64,000 bases of DNA from JBARKJ01 sp963698885 (GCA_963698885.1 CAVOSJ010000001.1:53100-117099), one strand, 5' to 3'. Positions 17,240 to 25,584 are shown, counted from the first letter of the stretch. Made by a program: numbers and translations. Notes: generated by a model not told the origin, from the sequence alone.

Positions 17240-20200
17240 CCGGCGCTGGTATGAGTATACAGGCACCACGCCGGAGCAGATGGAAGGATGGGGCTGGCAG
17301 TCTGTGCATGACCCCGGGGCGCTGCCGGGAGTCATGGATAAATGGCAGGCTTCTATCGCGACCGGGAACCCTTTCGAGATGGTCTTTCCCCTGCGGGGCG
17401 CGGACGGAGTATTCCGTCCCTTCCTTACACGGGGAGTGCCGATACTGGACGGAGAGGGAAAGGTGGTCCGCTGGTTCGGCACGAATACCGACATTACCGA
17501 GCAGAAGCGGGCGGAAAGCGTCATTCAGGCGCGGCTGAGACTGTCAGTGGCGGCCAGCGACATTTCTCTGGATGAGATGCTTCAGAAGACGATGGACGAG
17601 ATCGAAACGTTGACGCAAAGCACGATAGGTTTCTACCACTTTCTGGAAGCCGACCAGGAGACACTTTCGCTGCAAGCCTGGTCTACCAATACACTGAGTG
17701 ACATGTGCACTGCGGAGGGCAAGGGCAACCATTACCCTGTCTCCAATGCAGGCGTGTGGGTGGATTGCTTGCGTGAGCGGCGCCCGGTCATCCATAACGA
17801 TTATGCCTCCCTGCCCCATCGAAAGGGGATGCCGCCGGGTCATGCTCCGGTGATAAGGGAAATGGTCATCCCCATCATAAGGGGAGACCGGATCGTGGCC
17901 ATTATAGGAATAGGCAACAAGCCTGCCGATTACAACGAGACCGACGTTGAGATTGCTTCGCTCCTTGGCGACTTTTCATGGGAAATCGTCGAACGCAAAC
18001 GGGCGGAACAGGCACTGAAAGAGAGCGAGGCGCAGTTCCGTACCTTCGCCGATGCGATACCGACACTATGTTGGATGGCAAATGGCGACGGCTGGATTTT
18101 CTGGTACAACTCGCGTTGGTATGAATATACCGGCACTACTCCCGATCAGATGGAAGGGTGGGGCTGGCAGTCCGTGCACGACCCGGAGGCGCTGCCGGGA
18201 GTCATGGATAAATGGCAGGCTTCCATCGCGACCGGAAACCCGTTCGATATGGTCTTCCCCCTTCGGGGCGCGGACGACGTATTCCGGCCCTTCCTGACTC
18301 GCGTCATACCGGTACGCGACGAGGACGGGAATATAATCCGCTGGTTCGGCACGAATACCGACATTACCGAGCAGAAGCGCTCCGAGAAGGAACTTGAAGG
18401 GCTGGTAAGCGCGCGTACTGCCGAACTCGACTCCAAGAACCTTGAGATAAGGCGGCAGAGCGAGCAGTTAAGCGTGACGCTGAAGAGCATAGGCGACGCG
18501 GTAATCGCGACGGACAAAGAAGGCCGCGTCACGTTTCTAAACCCGGTCGCGGAGCTGGCTACGGGTTGGCAATCCGCCGAGGCCGAAGGCCAGCCGCTTG
18601 AAAAGGTTTTCCACATAATCAATGAACAGACCCGCAAGCCAGTCCAGAACCCGGTAGTGAGAGTGCTGCAGGAAGGCCATGTCGTGGGACTTGCCAACCA
18701 CACGGCTTTAATCAGGAAGGACGGGAGCGAGATACCGATTGAGGACAGCGCGGCGCCCATCCGCGACGGCGGCGGCAACATCATCGGCGTGGTCCTGGTA
18801 TTTCACGATGTAACCGAGAAGCATCTGGCGGACGAGGCGCTGAGGGATAGCGAGGAACGCTTCCGCTTGATGGTATCCGGCGTCCAGGACTACGCGATAC
18901 TGATGCTAAGCCCGGCCGGCGAGGTCGTAAGCTGGAATGAGGGGGCCGAGCGGATAAAGGGCTATACCGGGCCTGAGATAATAGGCAGGAACTTCTCGTG
19001 CTTTTATCCCAGGGAAGACGTCATCGACGGAAAACCCGCACGGCAGCTCGAATATGCCGCCTCAAAGGGCAGTTATGAGGAGGAAGAAGGCCTGCGGGTA
19101 CGGAAGGACGGGTCCGCGTTCTGGGCCAATGCGGTTATTACAGCTATGTATGATGAGGACGGAAGACTGCGCGGCTTCTCGAAAGTTATACGCGACATCA
19201 GCGAGCGCAAACTGCTCGAGGACGAGGCGCTCAGGACGCAGAAGCTGGAGAGCCTCCGGGTCCTCGCGGGAGGCATAGCGCACGACCTGAACAATATGAT
19301 GGTCGCCGTCGAAGGCAACGCCGGCCTGGCGATAAGGGCCCTGGGCAACGATTCACTTGTTAAGGAATACTTGACCGGCATAGAAGACGCGGCGGAAAAG
19401 GTAGCCGGTTTCTCAAAGCAGATACTGAGCTTTACCGGCAAAAAAGATGAGAATAAAGAGCCGGTCCGGTTGAACGACGTAGTAAAGGAAACCGGCCGCC
19501 TCCTTATAGCCTCTGTCTCTAAAAAGGCCGAGCTTGGATATACCCTGTCGGACGGCCTCCCCGTGATAATGGCCAACCCGCAGAACATGCAGCAGGTGGT
19601 GATGAACCTTATCATTAACGCCTCGGATGCCCTGGGCGAGGGGAAGGGGGCCATAAGTGTATCGACGGGGGTGTTAAATGCCGACCGCCAGTATCTGGAC
19701 ACTCTGCACCCAGTCGGGCTCCCGGAGGGCGGATACGTATATGTCGAGGTCTCGGACACGGGGTGCGGCATGAGCCAGGATACGCGCAAGAGGATATTCG
19801 ACCCATTTTTTACCACTAAGTTCATGGGCCGGGGCCTCGGTCTGTCGGCTGTCTTCGGAATAGCGATCGGGCATGGCGGGGGCGTCGGGCTTGAAACCGA
19901 GGAGGCCTGCGGCGCAACCTTCAGGGTGCTTCTGCCGGTCCCCGCGACGCCGGTGGAAGCGGCCGCGAATAAGGCCTGGACCGAAGACATCCGGGTTGGC
20001 AAAGGCACAATCTTAGTCGTCGACGATGAAGAAGATTCGCGGATGATGGCGAAGAAAGTGCTTGAGACCGTGGGATATACAGTGCTGACCGCGGCGGACG
20101 GGGCCGAGGGCATTGAAATTTTCAAGAAGAACCGGGACTCTGTTTCAGCCGTAATAATGGACCTGATCATGCCGCATGTGCGGGGTGACGAAGCGGCAAA

Positions 20201-20366
20201 AGAGATACGGAATATAAGGGATGACATAAATATCCTGCTACTCAGCGGCTACCATGAGATTGACATGAAAGATCTGATGGAAGGGCTGGGCAGGACCGTC
20301 GTCCTGGAGAAGCCGTATAAGATTAACAAGCTTCTTGAAAAAGTCCAGGGTATGCTGAAGGTTTAA
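17154..20366 (+). CDS. Giant hybrid sensor kinase, main part: PAS-GAF-PAS-PAS-PAS-HisKA-HATPase-receiver
   Basis: This 1070-residue frame begins inside the gene; the ATG at 17154 is out of frame with the real upstream part, and homology starts at about residue 10 (ADAMPQLCWMANADG). Order: PAS (about 10-125), GAF (about 130-285, QSTIGFYHFL...), a second nearly identical PAS (about 288-405), PAS (about 440-560), PAS (about 565-690), H-box LAGGIAHDLNN (about 700-715), ATPase boxes DTGCGMS and GRGLGLSAVFGI, and a C-terminal receiver with ILVVDDEEDSR and IMDLIMPHVRGD. No membrane segments, so cytoplasmic. Joined to 16148-17239 it would be about 1400 residues. It converges on kdpE with a four-base overlap of the two stop regions. 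The multiplicity of PAS/GAF inputs argues for redox or ligand sensing, but the signal is unknown. Confidence 0.85.
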   Translation: MKHSSAPLADAMPQLCWMANADGWLFWYNRRWYEYTGTTPEQMEGWGWQSVHDPGALPGVMDKWQASIATGNPFEMVFPLRGADGVFRPFLTRGVPILDGEGKVVRWFGTNTDITEQKRAESVIQARLRLSVAASDISLDEMLQKTMDEIETLTQSTIGFYHFLEADQETLSLQAWSTNTLSDMCTAEGKGNHYPVSNAGVWVDCLRERRPVIHNDYASLPHRKGMPPGHAPVIREMVIPIIRGDRIVAIIGIGNKPADYNETDVEIASLLGDFSWEIVERKRAEQALKESEAQFRTFADAIPTLCWMANGDGWIFWYNSRWYEYTGTTPDQMEGWGWQSVHDPEALPGVMDKWQASIATGNPFDMVFPLRGADDVFRPFLTRVIPVRDEDGNIIRWFGTNTDITEQKRSEKELEGLVSARTAELDSKNLEIRRQSEQLSVTLKSIGDAVIATDKEGRVTFLNPVAELATGWQSAEAEGQPLEKVFHIINEQTRKPVQNPVVRVLQEGHVVGLANHTALIRKDGSEIPIEDSAAPIRDGGGNIIGVVLVFHDVTEKHLADEALRDSEERFRLMVSGVQDYAILMLSPAGEVVSWNEGAERIKGYTGPEIIGRNFSCFYPREDVIDGKPARQLEYAASKGSYEEEEGLRVRKDGSAFWANAVITAMYDEDGRLRGFSKVIRDISERKLLEDEALRTQKLESLRVLAGGIAHDLNNMMVAVEGNAGLAIRALGNDSLVKEYLTGIEDAAEKVAGFSKQILSFTGKKDENKEPVRLNDVVKETGRLLIASVSKKAELGYTLSDGLPVIMANPQNMQQVVMNLIINASDALGEGKGAISVSTGVLNADRQYLDTLHPVGLPEGGYVYVEVSDTGCGMSQDTRKRIFDPFFTTKFMGRGLGLSAVFGIAIGHGGGVGLETEEACGATFRVLLPVPATPVEAAANKAWTEDIRVGKGTILVVDDEEDSRMMAKKVLETVGYTVLTAADGAEGIEIFKKNRDSVSAVIMDLIMPHVRGDEAAKEIRNIRDDINILLLSGYHEIDMKDLMEGLGRTVVLEKPYKINKLLEKVQGMLKV
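17184..18390 (+). repeat. Internal duplication of a PAS-encoding segment (copies about 17184-17515 and 18045-18378)
   Basis: The two segments encode PAS domains differing at only a handful of residues. Long blocks match nearly base for base, for example the stretch encoding WYEYTGTTPxQMEGWGWQS and the one encoding GVMDKWQASIATGNPF. The high DNA identity shows a recent intragenic duplication or gene conversion, separated by a single GAF domain. Confidence 0.85.
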
Positions 20367-21055
20367 AAATTGGCTTTAAGGCGATAGCCGACTCCCGGCT
20401 CCGTCAGAATATAGCGGGGGCGCTCCGGCTCGGGCTCCAGCTTGTGCCTCAGGTTGCTGATGGTTACGCGCAGGATGTGCGGCTGCTCAAGATAAGTCGG
20501 CCCCCATATCTGGCTCAGCATCTGGCGGTGGGTAAGCACCTTCCCCGCATGCATGACCAACATCTTCAGGACGTCGTATTCAGTCGGCGTAAGCTGTATT
20601 TCACGACCCCCGACAATCACCCTGCGCCTTAGCAAGTCCACTTCGAGTTCTTCTATTTTATATACCGGCTCGGGTGCTTCCTGGACCGAGCGCCTCAGGG
20701 CCGCGCGCATCCTCGCCAACAGCTCCCCAATCCCGAAAGGCTTTGTCAGGTAATCGTCGGCCCCGGCGTCGAGGGCGGAAATCTTGTCGCTTTCGCGTTC
20801 TCGCACCGTTAATACTATGACGGGTATCTTCGTCCATTCACGGAGCCGATGTATGACTTCCAGGCCGTCCATGTCCGGCAGCCCTAAGTCCAGGATAATC
20901 AAGTCAGGGCGCAGCTGGGCCGCCGCCGCGAGTGCTTCCCGCCCGGTTTCAGCCTCATGCAGCGCGAATTCTCCGCCGCTTAAAGCATTTCTTAAGAAAC
21001 GCTGGATAGCCTTCTCGTCATCGACTATGAGTATCTTAGGCGTGTTCTTGTTCAA
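20363..21055 (-). CDS. kdpE: KdpE-like OmpR-family response regulator
   Basis: The 230-residue protein has a receiver domain (VDDE pair at 11-14, phosphoacceptor Asp56 in LIILDLGLP, Lys in YLTKPF) and a winged-helix DNA-binding domain (LTPTEYDVLKMLVMHAGKV, IWGPTY, RYILTEPGVGYRL) with the residues typical of KdpE, the activator of the KdpFABC high-affinity K+ uptake operon. The start is TTG at 21053-21055, overlapping the TGA (21052-21054) that ends a fragment of its partner kinase kdpD; this four-base overlap is the usual kdpD-kdpE arrangement. With kdpD lost here and no kdpFABC in the window, it may be an orphan, or may be phosphorylated by another kinase. It overlaps the end of the convergent hybrid kinase gene by four bases. 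Confidence 0.85.
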   Translation of the reverse strand: MNKNTPKILIVDDEKAIQRFLRNALSGGEFALHEAETGREALAAAAQLRPDLIILDLGLPDMDGLEVIHRLREWTKIPVIVLTVRERESDKISALDAGADDYLTKPFGIGELLARMRAALRRSVQEAPEPVYKIEELEVDLLRRRVIVGGREIQLTPTEYDVLKMLVMHAGKVLTHRQMLSQIWGPTYLEQPHILRVTISNLRHKLEPEPERPRYILTEPGVGYRLKANF

Positions 21056-21184
21056 GCGGTCTTTTTCCCTTTCTCATCTTCCTCCGGCAAACCTGGGCCG
21101 TGGCCGGCAACTTCTTTCTCAAACAGTAACGGTTACTTCTACCCTCGAAGCCGCCGGGTAATATTTTAATGCGTTGTCCATAAG
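21052..21184 (-). pseudogene. kdpD: Relic of kdpD (fragment of the ATPase domain)
   Basis: Reading the minus strand just upstream of kdpE gives LMDNALKYYPAASRVEVTVT, the N-box region of a KdpD ATPase domain. After a one-base frame change it gives FEKEVAGHGPGLPEEDEKG, the G1-box region (normally DRGPGLPEED), ending at a TGA that overlaps the kdpE start. The roughly 800 residues that should precede it are absent, as is the G2 box that should follow, so this is a deletion remnant with a further frameshift, not a gene. Being too short and split between frames, it is not visible as an ordinary reading frame. Confidence 0.7.
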
Positions 21185-21402
21185 TGCACAAGCAGAATTA
21201 ATCAATCAGGCAGAAAAAAAGCCGATTAACTGTAACTTCACTGCCGGACATGCCGTCTTTCTAATTAACAAGTCGGGCATTTGACACCGCTTAATTTTGA
21301 AGTTTAACTTAAACATGGAGGTGTGCGAGAAAAATCAATAAGTTGAGACGGCCCTTACACTGATGGCGACATTATAACAATACGGATCAACCGGAGGTTA
21401 AA

Positions 21403-22011
21403 ATGAAGAAGCTTACCATGTTTGTGTTTACTTTTCTGTTTGCCCTGTCTGTCCCAATAGTGTCAATGGCGCACGAGGGGCCGGGTGAGGCGGACCATCC
21501 CGGGGCGCATGGCATGTCTTGCGGCACGAAGGACATGCAAGGCGGGGGCATGAAGGGCAAGATGCATGGCAAAGGCATGGAACGCGGACACGGCGAATTC
21601 GGCCGCATGGGCGAATTAATGGCCGGCAGAATGCCGCGGTTTTACATCATGCACGCGCAGGAGTTAAAGCTGACCGACGACCAGATGGCTTCCCTGAAAA
21701 AGATATCCTTCGATATGAAGAAGGATTTCATCTCCAAAGGCGCCGACGTGATGCTGAAGAGAGTTGACCTTAAGGAAACCTTGGAGAGGCCGGACTATAA
21801 AGTAGAGGATGCGGCGGCGAAGCTGAAAGATGTCGAAGACGCTCGTTTGGCGCTGGAAACAGCCGTCCTGCAACATGCCGCACAGGCGCGCGACGTGCTG
21901 ACTCCCGTGCAGCTTAAAAGCCTGAAGGACCTGCATAAGGGTTGCGGCATGGCCTGCTGCGATAAAATGAAGATGAAGATGGGTGAGGAAAAGGAAGAAG
22001 GGGAGGAATAA
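21403..22011 (+). CDS. Periplasmic Spy/CpxP-like protein, Met/His-rich
   Basis: The 202-residue product has a signal peptide (cleavage near SMAHEG). A low-complexity segment of about 50 residues follows, rich in Met, His, Gly and Lys (MQGGGMKGKMHGKGME), then a helical Spy/CpxP/heavy-metal-resistance type domain (LKLTDDQMASLKKISFDMKKDF and LTPVQLKSLKDLHKG), and a C-terminal CGMACCDKMKMKMG tail. The two LTxxQ motifs mark the LTXXQ/Spy family of periplasmic chaperones or metal-binding sensors. The Met/His/Cys content suggests copper or other soft-metal binding; this is inference. A good site (CCGGAGG) precedes the ATG. A strong terminator follows at 22042-22087, so it is probably a single-gene unit. 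Confidence 0.8.
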   Translation: MKKLTMFVFTFLFALSVPIVSMAHEGPGEADHPGAHGMSCGTKDMQGGGMKGKMHGKGMERGHGEFGRMGELMAGRMPRFYIMHAQELKLTDDQMASLKKISFDMKKDFISKGADVMLKRVDLKETLERPDYKVEDAAAKLKDVEDARLALETAVLQHAAQARDVLTPVQLKSLKDLHKGCGMACCDKMKMKMGEEKEEGEE

Positions 22012-22041
22012 GTCGGACTTCGATTAAATGACGTCACAGTC

Positions 22042-22087
22042 AGGCCGGGAGCGTGATCTAAGGCTCCCGGCCTCCCTTTTTGTTTTG
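22042..22087 (+). terminator. Rho-independent terminator after the Spy-like gene
   Basis: AGGCCGGGAGC and GCTCCCGGCCT form an 11-bp GC-rich stem with a 10-base loop, followed by CCCTTTTTGTTTT. Stem 22042-22073. Confidence 0.9.
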
Positions 22088-22104
22088 ATATACAGGATAA
22101 ATAT

Positions 22105-22437
22105 TTGCAAAATTCGGCTATACAAAAGCGGACGATGCTCTACCTCATTTCCGCCATAATCCTGCTGGTCGGATTGACTGGCGCTCTTTCTATTTATCTT
22201 TCCTCCGGCGGCCCATCGGATAGCGTGCCGATGCCTGGGCTCGAAAATTCCAAGGCGTACCTGCGCGAGGTGGAAGTCTATGGCGGGACGGCTAATGTGC
22301 TTGCAACAGAATTCATGCAGTGGTTTGACGGCTTATGGCATGGACAGCAACTCGCCTATACGGTAGCCTGTACGGCAATCATTATCTCTTTCTGTTTCGC
22401 TTTCGTGGCCTATCGCCTCCCCTCCGATTCAAAATAA
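22105..22437 (+). CDS. Small membrane protein, two TM segments, unknown function
   Basis: The reading frame opens at a TTG at 22105; an ATG at 22135 (MLYLISAIILL) is an equally reasonable start and places the first hydrophobic segment directly at the N-terminus. The protein has a first transmembrane helix (LISAIILLVGLTGALSIYL) and a loop of about 50 residues (SSGGPSDSVPMPGL... FMQWFDGLWHG). A second helix follows (YTVACTAIIISFCFAFVAY) with a short polar tail. I do not recognise a family. It starts shortly after the terminator of the Spy-like gene, so it needs its own promoter, which I cannot identify. No close functional partner is evident; the following VOC gene has its own promoter. Confidence 0.55.
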   Translation: MQNSAIQKRTMLYLISAIILLVGLTGALSIYLSSGGPSDSVPMPGLENSKAYLREVEVYGGTANVLATEFMQWFDGLWHGQQLAYTVACTAIIISFCFAFVAYRLPSDSK

Positions 22438-22538
22438 CTTCTCAAGCCGACGGATAACTTTCCTCCCGCGCATGTTTTTTTCCGATATAATTATATTTAT
22501 ACGATTCCAAATAAAGAAACGTTCATACGTCAGCAAAG

Positions 22539-22566
22539 TTGATTACCTCCTTATATATGCTAAAAT
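22539..22566 (+). promoter_or_regulatory. Candidate sigma-70 promoter for the VOC gene
   Basis: TTGATT (22539-22544), 16-base spacer, TAAAAT (22561-22566), about 45 bases before the ATG at 22612, which has an excellent AAGGAGGT site at 22598-22605. Confidence 0.5.
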
Positions 22567-22611
22567 TATATGAAAGGAGACAAACGGTCTGTATGAGAAG
22601 GAGGTACTGTA

Positions 22612-23079
22612 ATGCCAAAAGCAATACCGGAAGGATATCACAGCGGCACACCGATGTTGACGTTCAAGGACGCCCGCAAGGCCATCGATTTTTACAAAAA
22701 GGCCCTTGGCGCCGTTGAGCGCTACGCCATGCCCGGACCGGATGGCAAAGGGGTGATGCACGCGGAAATCCAGATAGGGGACTCGATCTTCATGATGGGG
22801 GAGGAATGTGCGCAGATGCCCGGCAAGAGCGCGGAAACCCTGGGAGGTTCCCCCGTCAGCTTCTATATTTACCTTGAAAACGTGGACGAGGCTTTCAAAA
22901 AGGCCACCACCGCAGGCGCCCAGACCAAGATGGCTGTAGATGACATGTTCTGGGGAGACCGGGTCGGCACGGTGCAGGACCCGTTCGGGTACAGCTGGAG
23001 CCTCGCAACCCATGTAAAGGACATGACGGCGAAGGAAATCGAGGAGGCTGCCAAAGTCGCGTTCAGCAAGGCGGCATGA
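22612..23079 (+). CDS. VOC-family (PhnB/glyoxalase-like) protein
   Basis: The 155-residue protein has the two beta-alpha-beta-beta-beta modules of the vicinal oxygen chelate fold. It resembles the PhnB/YdeI-like branch: FKDARKAIDFYKKALGAVE at the start of module one, MHAEIQIGDSIFMMGEE, then FYIYLENVDEAFKKATTAGA and WGDRVGTVQDPFGYSWSLATH in module two. The WGxRxGxxxDPFGxxW motif is typical of this group, whose biochemical activity is mostly untested (annotated as glyoxalase, bleomycin-resistance or demethylubiquinone-methyltransferase-like). Metal-ligand positions His and Glu appear present (MHAE; NB QDPFG). It has its own promoter and strong ribosome-binding site, and is followed by a terminator after a tRNA-like remnant. 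Confidence 0.85.
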   Translation: MPKAIPEGYHSGTPMLTFKDARKAIDFYKKALGAVERYAMPGPDGKGVMHAEIQIGDSIFMMGEECAQMPGKSAETLGGSPVSFYIYLENVDEAFKKATTAGAQTKMAVDDMFWGDRVGTVQDPFGYSWSLATHVKDMTAKEIEEAAKVAFSKAA

Positions 23080-23117
23080 CGGGTTACCGCCGTTAAGGGC
23101 GGGATAAGGAAGGGCAG

Positions 23118-23166
23118 GAGTCCGTAAGGAATACCCCTGGTTTCGAGTCCCGGCCTAGGCAGCCGC
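23118..23166 (+). other. tRNA 3'-end-like remnant, possible attachment-site scar
   Basis: Between the VOC gene and the terminator, CTGGTTTCGAGTCCCGG (23137-23153) resembles a tRNA T-arm and is followed by CCTAGGCAGCC, like an acceptor 3' strand. There is no matching D-arm, anticodon arm or 5' acceptor strand upstream, and the T-stem pairing is imperfect, so this is not a functional tRNA. It could be the 3' end of a tRNA left by a mobile element. Confidence 0.3.
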
Positions 23167-23173
23167 AATCAAT

Positions 23174-23200
23174 AAGCCACCGTAAGGGTGGCTTTTTTTT
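23174..23200 (+). terminator. Rho-independent terminator
   Basis: AAGCCACC-GTAA-GGGTGGCTT hairpin followed by a run of T. It ends transcription of the VOC gene and any RNA after it, and sits between convergent genes (the ATP synthase operon ends at 23227 from the other side). Confidence 0.9.
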
Positions 23201-23226
23201 GTGCAAAACGATGCTCGTCAAGCCGT

Positions 23227-24081
23227 TTATCGCGTGTTTTTTAAATGTACCCCGAGGGCCTCGTATCCGCCGATTATCTCGAGGATCTCTCCCGTGACCT
23301 CCTCCTGGAGCGCGTAATTGTAAGAACTCGACAGCTCCTCGATTCGCTTCTTGATGTTTTTTTCGGCGTAGTCCATGCTCCTCATCCGGCTTTCGTTCTC
23401 GGCTATCACCGTTTCGAGCGCGGTGGCGTATAGCTGGACATAAATATACTCCTCTAACACCCCTTCCATCACGGAGGCGGGCGGGATGTAGAGCATGGGC
23501 GGCAAGGTCCGCTCCATCTCTTGCGGCTTGAAGGGGGGCGGCAGGACAGGCTGCCGTATTACCGCGAGCGCATCTGCGGCGAACGACGGGTATATGAAAA
23601 GCAGTTCCCCGAAAACCTCGTCCTTGTAGCTGTTGTAAATCATCGTCAAAAGTTCGCTGACCGTCTCGTCCAGCCCATCGACGGAGCCCGGCGCGTCTAT
23701 GTCTTCCACCGGGATGGAAAGGGCGGGCGCCCGGTCCGCTATACGCCTGCCCGTGTAGATTATTCCCGCTATATCAGCACTGCCCCGTACGGCCTCGGCG
23801 AGCTCTTCCAGTACGCGTTCATTCAGCGCCCCGCATAGCCCGTACTGGGAGCCGAAAGCGACGATCAGCGTCTTTTCGCCCTGCGGCAGTATGCTCACTC
23901 CCGGAAGCGAGGCGGCGACGGAGGCGGTCTGGTCGATGAACGCCCTGTAACGGCGCGTGTGTTCGAGCACGCTCCCGCCTTTTCGGACGTTCGCCGCGGA
24001 CAGGGCCTTCATCGCCTTGACGACGCCCAGGATTGATTTATTGCTCTTTCTCCGGTTCTCCAGTTCCCTGCTCGATATCAT
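23227..24081 (-). CDS. atpG: N-type ATP synthase gamma subunit
   Basis: The 284-residue protein has the two long helices of F1 gamma at its ends: the N-terminal ELENRRKSNKSILGVVKAMKALSA and the C-terminal ENESRMRSMDYAEKNIKKRIEELS...EEVTGEILEIIGG, which form the rotating central stalk coiled coil. The middle globular part (TLIVAFGSQYGLCGALNERV) matches gamma's Rossmann-like domain. Identity to standard gamma is modest, as expected for the N-ATPase subfamily. It is the last gene of the operon and overlaps the end of the alpha gene by 44 bases. No separate delta gene is present; delta function is carried by the b subunit. Confidence 0.9.
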   Translation of the reverse strand: MISSRELENRRKSNKSILGVVKAMKALSAANVRKGGSVLEHTRRYRAFIDQTASVAASLPGVSILPQGEKTLIVAFGSQYGLCGALNERVLEELAEAVRGSADIAGIIYTGRRIADRAPALSIPVEDIDAPGSVDGLDETVSELLTMIYNSYKDEVFGELLFIYPSFAADALAVIRQPVLPPPFKPQEMERTLPPMLYIPPASVMEGVLEEYIYVQLYATALETVIAENESRMRSMDYAEKNIKKRIEELSSSYNYALQEEVTGEILEIIGGYEALGVHLKNTR

Positions 24082-25579
24082 CCGTCACCGTTTTCTTTGC
24101 GGTCATCCTTTTCAGTGTTTTTTCAAGCCTGGCCTTCATCCTCGAGGTAAGTGTCTTGTCGCCTCTCATCTCGTCCAGGAGGTCTTCCTGCAGTAAGTGA
24201 AGCTCTTTTATATACGCGCCGAGAAACGGCCAGACCTCCTCAGGCTTCAGTCCGTCCAGATATCCCTGGCCGTGGGCATGGAATACGCAGACCTGCTCCT
24301 CCTCGGGCATGGGCTTAAACCGCTCCTGCTTCAGTATCTCTCTTAAGAGCTCGCCGCGTCTCAGGACAGAGAGCGTCTCACGGTCGAGCTTCGCCCCGAA
24401 CTTGGTGAATACCTCCACCTCCATGAAATGCTCGTATTCTATCTTCAGCCTCTTCGATACCTCGCGCATCGCGGGCACCTGCGCCTTGCCGCCGACCCTT
24501 GAAACCGATTTCCGGAGGTCTATGGCAGGCAGTATGCCTTTGTCGAACAGCTCGGGGTCCAGGTATATCTGGCCGTCCGTTATCGAGATGAGGTTCGTGG
24601 GGATGTAGCTCGATATCCTGCCGGACTGCGTCTCGACTATCGGCAATGCGGTTATGGACGCGCCGCCGTAATGGCTTGCGAGCTTGGCGGAACGTTCCAG
24701 CAGCCGGGAGTGCAGGAAGAAAATATCGCCCGGAAACGCCTCCCTGCCGGGAGGACGTCTCAGCAGAAGCGAAAGCGAGCGGTACGCCTCGGCGTGCCTC
24801 GTCAGGTCGTCGTATATGACAAGCGTATCGATGCCCCTGTCGAAAAAAGACTCGGCGATAGCGCAGCCCGCGTAAGGCGCGATGTACTGAAGCCCGAGCG
24901 GGGTGTCCGCGCCGGCGCACACGATCAACGTATGCGCCATCGCGTCATGCCTTTTGAGCTGCTCGAGCACCCTTAGCGTTGTGGAGACTTTCTGGCCCAC
25001 CGCCACATACACGCACAGGATGTCCTTGCCCTTCTGGTTGATTATCGTGTCTATGGCGATAGACGTCTTGCCGGATGCGCTGTCGCCAACGATAAGCTCG
25101 CGCTGGCCCCTTCCGATGGGTATCATGGAATCGATTGCGCGGATGCCGGTATAAACGGGCTGGGAGACGTAGTCCCTCTTTACCACGGCCGGCGCGATGC
25201 GTTCAAGCGGGTAGTAGCCGGACACCACAGGCGGCGCAAACCCGTCGAGCGGCCTCCCGGTCGGGCTGACTACACGCCCTATAAAGCCCTCGCCTACGGG
25301 GACCGAGAGCGTCCTGCCGGTCAGCCTTACCGGGTCCCCGGTGCTTATGCCTTCCTCGCCTTCAAGGAGCACCACCCGGATAACCTCCGGGTCCAGGTCG
25401 AAAGCGATGCCCTTGACGCCGCCCGGAAACTCCAGCAGCTCATACAGGCTCGCGCCGTATAGCCCGCTTATCGTCGCGATGCCGTCGCCCACGGAGAGCA
25501 CCACGCCCTCCGACTGCCTGACGACCTGCATGGAGGCGAGGCCCGCCGCCTGTCTCAGTTTTTCTATTATCGCTTCCAC
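24038..25579 (-). CDS. atpA: N-type ATP synthase alpha subunit
   Basis: The 513-residue product has the N-terminal beta-barrel, a nucleotide-binding domain with the non-catalytic Walker A GDSASGKTS (standard alpha has GDRQTGKT), the sequence IYDDLTRHAEAYR, the motif PGDIFFLHSRLLERSA and the region ETQSGRISSYIPTNLISITDGQ. Its C-terminal helical domain ends in a longer charged tail (RMTAKKTVTDD...). The Walker A variant GDSxSGKT is seen in N-ATPase alpha subunits. It forms the alpha3beta3 head with the 27933 product. It begins six bases after the b-delta gene. Confidence 0.95.
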   Translation of the reverse strand: MEAIIEKLRQAAGLASMQVVRQSEGVVLSVGDGIATISGLYGASLYELLEFPGGVKGIAFDLDPEVIRVVLLEGEEGISTGDPVRLTGRTLSVPVGEGFIGRVVSPTGRPLDGFAPPVVSGYYPLERIAPAVVKRDYVSQPVYTGIRAIDSMIPIGRGQRELIVGDSASGKTSIAIDTIINQKGKDILCVYVAVGQKVSTTLRVLEQLKRHDAMAHTLIVCAGADTPLGLQYIAPYAGCAIAESFFDRGIDTLVIYDDLTRHAEAYRSLSLLLRRPPGREAFPGDIFFLHSRLLERSAKLASHYGGASITALPIVETQSGRISSYIPTNLISITDGQIYLDPELFDKGILPAIDLRKSVSRVGGKAQVPAMREVSKRLKIEYEHFMEVEVFTKFGAKLDRETLSVLRRGELLREILKQERFKPMPEEEQVCVFHAHGQGYLDGLKPEEVWPFLGAYIKELHLLQEDLLDEMRGDKTLTSRMKARLEKTLKRMTAKKTVTDDIEQGTGEPEKEQ

Positions 25580-25584
25580 TTCGT

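Noticed and set aside
21181..21402. Possible small RNA or riboswitch in the gap before the Spy-like gene
   Set aside because: No conserved riboswitch motif or terminator-like hairpin was recognised; it is simply the divergent promoter region.
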